This document shows positions 59,846 to 64,000 of a stretch of DNA of 64,000 nt, piece after piece. Each line of letters opens with the position of its first letter. Positions within the stretch are counted from its first letter, which is position 1. The translations under genes and the position numbers were made by a program. Origin of the DNA: Bradyrhizobium sacchari (GTDB lineage Bacteria > Pseudomonadota > Alphaproteobacteria > Rhizobiales > Xanthobacteraceae); the NCBI RefSeq assembly GCF_002068095.1, contig NZ_LWIG01000007.1, positions 576,078-640,077 on the forward strand, read 5' to 3'. The notes under the pieces are model-generated. The model saw only the letters and a list, made by a program, of their open reading frames with translations, ran no database searches and was not told where the DNA came from.

Positions 59846-60419
59846 CTTCAGAACTCCGGAAATCGAACACGTCCGTTTCCGTTAGCACATAATCCAGCGC
59901 CACGTCGTGGGATAGTGCCGGAACCGCCTCGATCTCCTGCGCTGCAAACGCAAGGCCGATGCCGACGATGTGCTTGGCTTTGCGCAAATGCGCGAAGGTG
60001 AAATCGTAATGCCCCGCGCCATAGCCGATGCGATGGCCGAGACGGTCGAAGGCGGCGAGCGGCGTCAGCATGATGTCGGGAACGACCTCGGCCGCTGCTG
60101 GCGACGGCTCGGGAATGCCGAGCGGGCCGAGCATCAGGCGGTCGTTCGGATGGAAGATGCGGAAGATCAGCGACTGGCCGCGCGCGGTGACGCAAGGCAG
60201 CGCCAACCTGGCGCCCTCCTCCGCGAGCTTCTTCAGCAGCGGCATCGGGTCCATCTCGCTGCGGATCGGCGAATAGCCGGAGACGATGCTGCCCGGCAGC
60301 AGCTCGAACGGCAGCCCGCGCTTGGCGAGCTTTGCGGCCGCAGCCGCGCGCTTCTTCTCGCTCAGCGCGTCGCGCTTGGCGAGGGCTTTGGCACGGAGCT
60401 CGGCTTTGGAGTTGGACAT
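59823..60419 (-). CDS. 5-formyltetrahydrofolate cyclo-ligase
   Basis: The 198-residue protein has the cyclo-ligase hallmarks: SNSKAELRAKALAKRDALS at the start, SGYSPIRSEMDPMPLL and GYGAGHYDFT for the ATP/substrate site. It converts 5-formyl-THF to 5,10-methenyl-THF. ATG 60419 is typical; the frame further upstream has no similarity. In this bacterium, as in E. coli ygfA, the gene lies directly downstream of the 6S RNA gene and may be read from the same transcript. Confidence 0.93.
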   Translation of the reverse strand: MSNSKAELRAKALAKRDALSEKKRAAAAAKLAKRGLPFELLPGSIVSGYSPIRSEMDPMPLLKKLAEEGARLALPCVTARGQSLIFRIFHPNDRLMLGPLGIPEPSPAAAEVVPDIMLTPLAAFDRLGHRIGYGAGHYDFTFAHLRKAKHIVGIGLAFAAQEIEAVPALSHDVALDYVLTETDVFDFRSSEVAHSLRG

Positions 60420-60610
60420 GCGCGCTTTCCCCCGAAGCGGAGCCCTGCTCCGCTGCCATCGCCCGCCTGGTGCGCAATCACGCGCAGGATGGGCGAACCG
60501 ATATTGCAGAAACGCCAGTGCAAGAACCTCGACGCCGCGGCAGGACACCGAGCCTCAATTGAACCGCAAGCGTGTCGGGGACGCAATTCGACAGAGCAGA
60601 AGAAAACAGT

Positions 60611-60770
60611 GCGAAGCCGCGTACGCCGTTGAAGCACTCGATCCCGGAGTTCCCTACGAAAGTAGGTGGGCACCATATGTCCGGGCCCACGGGCCCGGCC
60701 AGGGACAGTTCCCTAAAGGATCGATAAGGCCCCGGGGATATATGGCTCCTGACGCACGTCGCAGCTTCGC
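60611..60770 (-). ncRNA. ssrS: 6S RNA
   Basis: The 160-nt region on the minus strand has the 6S layout. GCGAAGCTGCG at the 5' end pairs with CGCGGCTTCGC at the 3' end (11 bp, one G-U). Further in, AUCCCCGGGG pairs with CUCCGGGAU with one bulge, a central bubble contains the small hairpin CCUAC-UUUC-GUAGG on its 3' side, and a terminal hairpin CCGGGCC-CGUG-GGCCCGG caps the rod. The location between zapA and 5-formyl-THF cyclo-ligase is the conserved 6S locus. A T-rich stretch (TGTTTTCTTCT) follows the 3' end. It binds and inhibits RNA polymerase holoenzyme. Confidence 0.88.
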
Positions 60771-60776
60771 CCGCGC

Positions 60777-60782
60777 AATGTA
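60777..60782 (-). promoter_or_regulatory. Likely -10 box of the 6S RNA gene
   Basis: TACATT on the minus strand occupies positions -12 to -7 relative to the predicted 5' end at 60770. A weak -35-like TGGCGA lies 17 bp upstream. The agreement supports both the strand and the 5' end of the RNA. Confidence 0.6.
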
Positions 60783-60826
60783 ACAACGATACTGACGAAT
60801 CGCCAGTGGCGCGAAGCCCCATGCGA

Positions 60827-60951
60827 CCATCCTTCGAGACGCCCGCTTTGCGGGCTCCTCAGGATGAGGACTGAGTGCTTAGCAGCAGATTTTACAGGCA
60901 AGCTGCCCGTCAGCCTCATCCTGAGGAGACCGCGGAGTCTCGAAGGACGAG
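60827..60951. repeat. Repeat CCTTCGAGACG...CGTCCTTCGAGA, copy 2
   Basis: The left part has CCATCCTTCGAGACGCCCGC and GGGCTCCTCAGGATGAGGA; the right part has CTCATCCTGAGGAGACCGCG and GTCTCGAAGGACGAGG. It matches the copy at 54390-54524 and lies upstream of the 6S promoter. Confidence 0.88.
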
Positions 60952-60980
60952 GCGCTTGCGCAGGTCGCGCGGCAGCAGCC

Positions 60981-61364
60981 TCAGCCGATCGCAATCCCGT
61001 TGCCGACGGTCCGGTTCAGCACCTGGGTCGACTTCTCGATGCGCTCGGCGGCGGCGTTCAGGGCGTTCACCACGGCGGTCTGGGTCATGCGGGCGCGCTC
61101 GACGGCGGCGTTGCGGAAATCCCGCAGCTCGGTCAGCTCCTGCTCGAGGGTGCGGACACGGTTGGTGGTGTCGATCAGCTCGTCGCAGACGGTCAGCGCG
61201 GCCATCACGGTCAGCCTTGCATCGCCGATCTCGCCGAACTTTCCGCGCAGCGACTGGATGCGTGTCTCCAGGGCTTCGGCGAGCTTGAGCAGCCGCACCT
61301 CCTGGCCCTCCTCGCAGGCCATGCGGTACTGCCGGCCGTTGATGGTGACGTTGATGTGGCTCAT
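60981..61364 (-). CDS. zapA: Cell division protein ZapA
   Basis: The 127-residue protein begins with the ZapA core MSHINVTINGRQYRMACEEGQE and continues as a long coiled coil (about 60-115), as expected for an FtsZ-ring-associated dimer/tetramer. It overlaps the DUF4164 gene upstream by 4 bp. The order DUF4164-zapA-6S RNA-cyclo-ligase is characteristic of this group of Alphaproteobacteria. Confidence 0.94.
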   Translation of the reverse strand: MSHINVTINGRQYRMACEEGQEVRLLKLAEALETRIQSLRGKFGEIGDARLTVMAALTVCDELIDTTNRVRTLEQELTELRDFRNAAVERARMTQTAVVNALNAAAERIEKSTQVLNRTVGNGIAIG

Positions 61365-61681
61365 CCGTCCTCTCCGGTATCGAGCACCGAGCGTATCGTG
61401 ACGATCGCGGAATCCAGCCGGTCGGAGATCTCGCGATTGGTGCGCTCGAGCTTGCGCGCCTTCACCAGCGCGCCGTCGAGCTCGTCGGCAAGCCGCGAGC
61501 GGTCGGCGCCGAGCGCCTGGATTCGCGCCGCAAGCTCGTTCTCGTCGCGATCGGCATCGCGCCGCCGCTCGACCGCGCTTTCGAGCGAGTCGAGCGCCGC
61601 CATGAGCCTGCGGGTCGCGATCTCGATCTCGACGGCAGACGACTCCGTCATGGCAGAGCTGTTGGACACGCGATCGTTCAT
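61361..61681 (-). CDS. DUF4164 coiled-coil protein
   Basis: The 106-residue protein (or 96 from ATG 61651) is a continuous coiled coil: ATRRLMAALDSLESAVERRR followed by heptads up to SVLDTGEDG. I recognise it as DUF4164, found next to zapA in Rhizobiales. It is probably a partner of ZapA at the division site, inferred from fold and position. Its stop overlaps the zapA start in an ATGA. Confidence 0.88.
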   Translation of the reverse strand: MNDRVSNSSAMTESSAVEIEIATRRLMAALDSLESAVERRRDADRDENELAARIQALGADRSRLADELDGALVKARKLERTNREISDRLDSAIVTIRSVLDTGEDG

Positions 61682-62037
61682 GCAGTCAGCGGCGGAACCT
61701 GTAGCCTATCCCCTGGGAGCCTGCCGTCCGGCAAAAGACTCGGTTCGGCAAGCGGTTAGAAGCAGAAATTTACGTGGCAAGCTAGCCAAGCGCAACGCCG
61801 CCCGGAAACTATGCACCGATAGATCGGAAGGCATCGTCCTGATCCGTCAATTCCTCCCGGTGTAATCACGGGGGAAAACCGGTCTCCACACAGGCAACTT
61901 TTACGGTCAAACCGGCGTTTGATTGCCTTGGACTCCCGGAACTGAGGTGCTATCCCAGCCCCGACCTTCCAGCGGCCGAAAGGCTCCTTCCCGCGCGGCG
62001 TGCACGCCAAGCGCCTCATTTCAGACGGATTTCAGAC
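61682..62037. other. Divergent control region between DUF4164-zapA and transketolase
   Basis: No gene is visible in 356 bp. It must carry promoters for both sides. I see no strong operator: only a weak dyad TCACGGGGGAAAACCGGT... and CGTGCACGCC near 61998. A CbbR-type site was considered because of transketolase but no clear T-N11-A dyad stands out. Confidence 0.55.
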
Positions 62038-64000
62038 ATGACGCAGGTCGACCACACCCGTATGGCCAACGCCATCCGCGGCCTTTCGATGGACGCTGTC
62101 GAGAAGGCGAAATCGGGCCATCCCGGCCTGCCGATGGGCGCCGCCGACATCGCCACGGTGCTGTTCACGCAATTCCTGAAATTCGACGCCTCAGCGCCCG
62201 CCTGGCCGGACCGCGACCGCTTCGTGCTGTCGGCCGGCCATGGCTCGATGCTGCTCTATTCGCTGTTGTATCTCACCGGCAATGCCGAGATGACGCTTGA
62301 CCAGATCAAGCAGTTCCGCCAGGTCGATTCGCTGACGCCCGGCCATCCCGAGAACTTCCGCACCAAGGGCATCGAGACCACGACCGGCCCGCTCGGCCAG
62401 GGCATCTCGACCGCGGTCGGCATGGCGCTCGCCGAGAAGATGCTCGCCGCCGAGTTCGGCAAGAAGATCGTCGACCACCATACCTATGTGCTCGCCTCCG
62501 ACGGCGACCTGATGGAAGGCGTCTCGCAGGAAGCGATTGCGATGGCCGGGCACTGGAAGCTCAACAAGCTGATCGTGCTCTATGACGACAACGGCATCTC
62601 GATCGACGGCCCGACCTCGCTCGCCGATTCCGTCGACCAGGTGAAGCGCTTCAAGTCCGCGGGGTGGGCCGCCGAGAAGATCGACGGCCAGGACCAGGCC
62701 GCCATCGCCGCTGCGATCACGCGCGCGCAGAAATCCAACAAGCCGACGCTGATCGCCTGCCGCACCACCATCGGCTTCGGCGCGCCGAACAAGGCCGGCA
62801 CCTCGAAGGTGCACGGCGAGGCGTTGGGGGCCGACGAGCTCAAGGCCGCCAAGGAAAATCTCGGCATCTCGCTCGAACCGTTCACGGTCGCCGATGACGT
62901 GCTGAAGGCATGGCGCGCGGCCGGCAGCCGCGGCGCATCAGTGCGCCAGGAATGGGAGGCTCGGCTCGGCGAGCTCGGCAGCCGCAAGCGCGCCGAGTTC
63001 GAGCGCCGCCTGCGCCATGAGCGTCCGGCTTCGCTCGCGAAGGCGCTGCGCGCGCACAAGAAGGAGCTGCTGGAGAAGCCGCTCGTTGCCGCCACGCGCA
63101 AATCGTCGGAAGCGGCGATCGAGGCGATCGCAGCGGCAATGCCGATGGAATTCCTCGCAGGCTCGGCCGACCTCACCGGCTCCAACAACAACAAGGCGAA
63201 GTCGGCGACCGCCTTCTCGGCGAAGACGCCGAAGGGCCGCTTCATCCATTACGGCATCCGCGAGCACGGCATGGCCGCCGCGATGAACGGCATCTTCCTG
63301 CACGGCGGCTTCGCACCGAACGGCGCGACCTTCCTCGTCTTCACCGACTACGCGCGGCCTGCGATGCGCCTTGCCGCGCTGATGGGCGCCGGCGTGGTCT
63401 ATGTGATGACGCACGATTCCATCGGCCTCGGCGAGGACGGCCCGACCCATCAGCCGGTCGAGCATCTCGCCGCGCTTCGCGCCATTCCGAACATGCGCGT
63501 GTTCCGCCCGTGCGATTCCATCGAAGTGGCCGAGTGCTGGGAACTGGCGCTCAACCGCGTCGACGGTCCGACCGTGCTGGCGCTGACGCGGCAAAACCTG
63601 CCGCAGCTCCGCACCAACGCCCCGAACGACAACCCTTGCGCAGCCGGCGCCTATGAACTGGTTCCGGCGCAGGGCGAAGCCAAGGTATCGCTGTTCGCGT
63701 CCGGCTCGGAGGTCGAGATCGCGGTTGCCGCGCAGAAGCAGCTCGCCGAGCGCGGCATCGCGTCACGGGTGGTGTCGGTGCCTTCGCTCGAGCTTTTGTT
63801 AGCGCAACCAGAAGCCAAGCGTGCCGCCATCATCGGCAATGCGCCGGTGAAGATCGCGATCGAGGCCGCGGTACGCTGGGGCTGGGACGCCGTGATCGGC
63901 CAGGATGGCGAATTCATCGGCATGCATTCCTTCGGCGAAAGCGGCCCGGCGAAGGAGCTTTACAAGCATTTCGGCATTACCGCCGAGGCTGCGGTTAACG
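62038..64000 (+). CDS. tkt: Transketolase, 3' end outside window
   Basis: The frame is open from ATG 62038 to the window edge, giving 654 residues, so only the last few residues are missing relative to the usual length. Motifs: [12 protein letters not shown], the ThDP site [13 protein letters not shown]...DDN, HGIR-type [13 protein letters not shown] with the catalytic glutamate, and [18 protein letters not shown]. It transfers two-carbon units in the pentose phosphate and Calvin cycles. It is divergent from the zapA operon. Whether gap or cbb genes follow cannot be seen. Confidence 0.96.
   Translation, partial: MTQVDHTRMANAIRGLSMDAVEKAKSGHPGLPMGAADIATVLFTQFLKFDASAPAWPDRDRFVLSAGHGSMLLYSLLYLTGNAEMTLDQIKQFRQVDSLTPGHPENFRTKGIETTTGPLGQGISTAVGMALAEKMLAAEFGKKIVDHHTYVLASDGDLMEGVSQEAIAMAGHWKLNKLIVLYDDNGISIDGPTSLADSVDQVKRFKSAGWAAEKIDGQDQAAIAAAITRAQKSNKPTLIACRTTIGFGAPNKAGTSKVHGEALGADELKAAKENLGISLEPFTVADDVLKAWRAAGSRGASVRQEWEARLGELGSRKRAEFERRLRHERPASLAKALRAHKKELLEKPLVAATRKSSEAAIEAIAAAMPMEFLAGSADLTGSNNNKAKSATAFSAKTPKGRFIHYGIREHGMAAAMNGIFLHGGFAPNGATFLVFTDYARPAMRLAALMGAGVVYVMTHDSIGLGEDGPTHQPVEHLAALRAIPNMRVFRPCDSIEVAECWELALNRVDGPTVLALTRQNLPQLRTNAPNDNPCAAGAYELVPAQGEAKVSLFASGSEVEIAVAAQKQLAERGIASRVVSVPSLELLLAQPEAKRAAIIGNAPVKIAIEAAVRWGWDAVIGQDGEFIGMHSFGESGPAKELYKHFGITAEAAVN

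Larger units (their letters stand above)
60420..60980. other. Gene-free 561-bp stretch holding 6S RNA and a palindromic repeat
   Basis: No protein gene is seen between the cyclo-ligase and zapA. The stretch contains the 6S RNA gene (60611-60770), its -10 box (60777-60782) and the CCTTCGAGACG repeat (60827-60951). About 190 bp between the RNA and the cyclo-ligase start would be leader sequence. Confidence 0.8.

Noticed and set aside
61682-62037. CbbR or other operator before transketolase
   Set aside because: No convincing T-N11-A dyad or repeated half-site; any call would be guesswork.
1-64000. Search by eye for tRNA or rRNA genes
   Set aside because: No cloverleaf with a GTTCGA-type T-loop and matching acceptor stem, and no rRNA-like sequence, was found; a tRNA scan would be decisive.

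Overview
The window is high-GC alphaproteobacterial chromosome and most resembles Bradyrhizobium or a close relative. The evidence is the codon use, the gene families (fused indolepyruvate oxidoreductase, YiaA/B with PspA, tandem DUF3606, DUF4164 next to zapA, soluble chemoreceptors) and many short palindromic intergenic repeats of the types I associate with Bradyrhizobium. I assign the genus from recall, not from a search. There is no phage, plasmid, insertion sequence, CRISPR array, rRNA or tRNA that I can see. The window opens inside a membrane-protein gene and closes inside transketolase.

Layout. 0-12.6 kb: two membrane proteins; an Lrp-type regulator divergent from a fused 2-oxoacid (indolepyruvate-type) ferredoxin oxidoreductase; an indoleacetamide-hydrolase-like amidase; a LysR regulator divergent from an EmrAB-like efflux pump plus an AhpD-like protein; a D-amino-acid-transaminase-like enzyme. 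12.7-16 kb: a complete glutamate/aspartate-type ABC importer. 16-28.7 kb: scattered catabolic enzymes (M20 peptidase, flavin monooxygenase, ThDP decarboxylase-like enzyme, GFA-like protein, old yellow enzyme, aldehyde dehydrogenase, SDR, Rieske protein, two amidohydrolases). 28.9-30.6 kb: a PspA-YiaA envelope-stress pair divergent from its likely TetR repressor. 30.7-33.9 kb: dihydropyrimidinase and a peptide-type binding protein. 34-39.5 kb: a membrane-anchored NagZ-like GH3 protein, a large membrane protein and a CreBC-like two-component system. 39.5-44.5 kb: AlkB-like oxygenase, a histone-like tandem DUF3606 protein, a secreted protein, a hydrolase-fold protein without its nucleophile, a LivK-like binding protein and a DUF1348 protein. 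44.6-50.7 kb: housekeeping DNA-repair and envelope genes on the minus strand (yebC-type, ruvC, ruvA, a foreign-looking gene, ruvB, a duplicated-domain protein, a phosphoesterase, ybgC). 50.9-54.2 kb: two soluble chemoreceptors. 54.9-58.8 kb: a molybdenum hydroxylase with a triheme cytochrome c. 59-64 kb: YmdB-like phosphodiesterase, 5-formyl-THF cyclo-ligase, 6S RNA, zapA, DUF4164 and transketolase.

The most informative non-coding observations are a 160-nt 6S RNA with an 11-bp closing stem; three palindromes of one consensus between pspA and tetR; helically phased CTACC repeats between the Lrp gene and its divergent target; a 31-bp element duplicated in front of both efflux genes; and palindromic repeats in every convergent gene junction longer than about 90 bp. 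I did not find a clear multi-gene undescribed system. The best novelty candidates are the tandem DUF3606 lysine-tailed protein, the PilZ-containing soluble chemoreceptor pair, the AT-rich membrane gene inserted between ruvA and ruvB, and the membrane-tethered GH3 protein.
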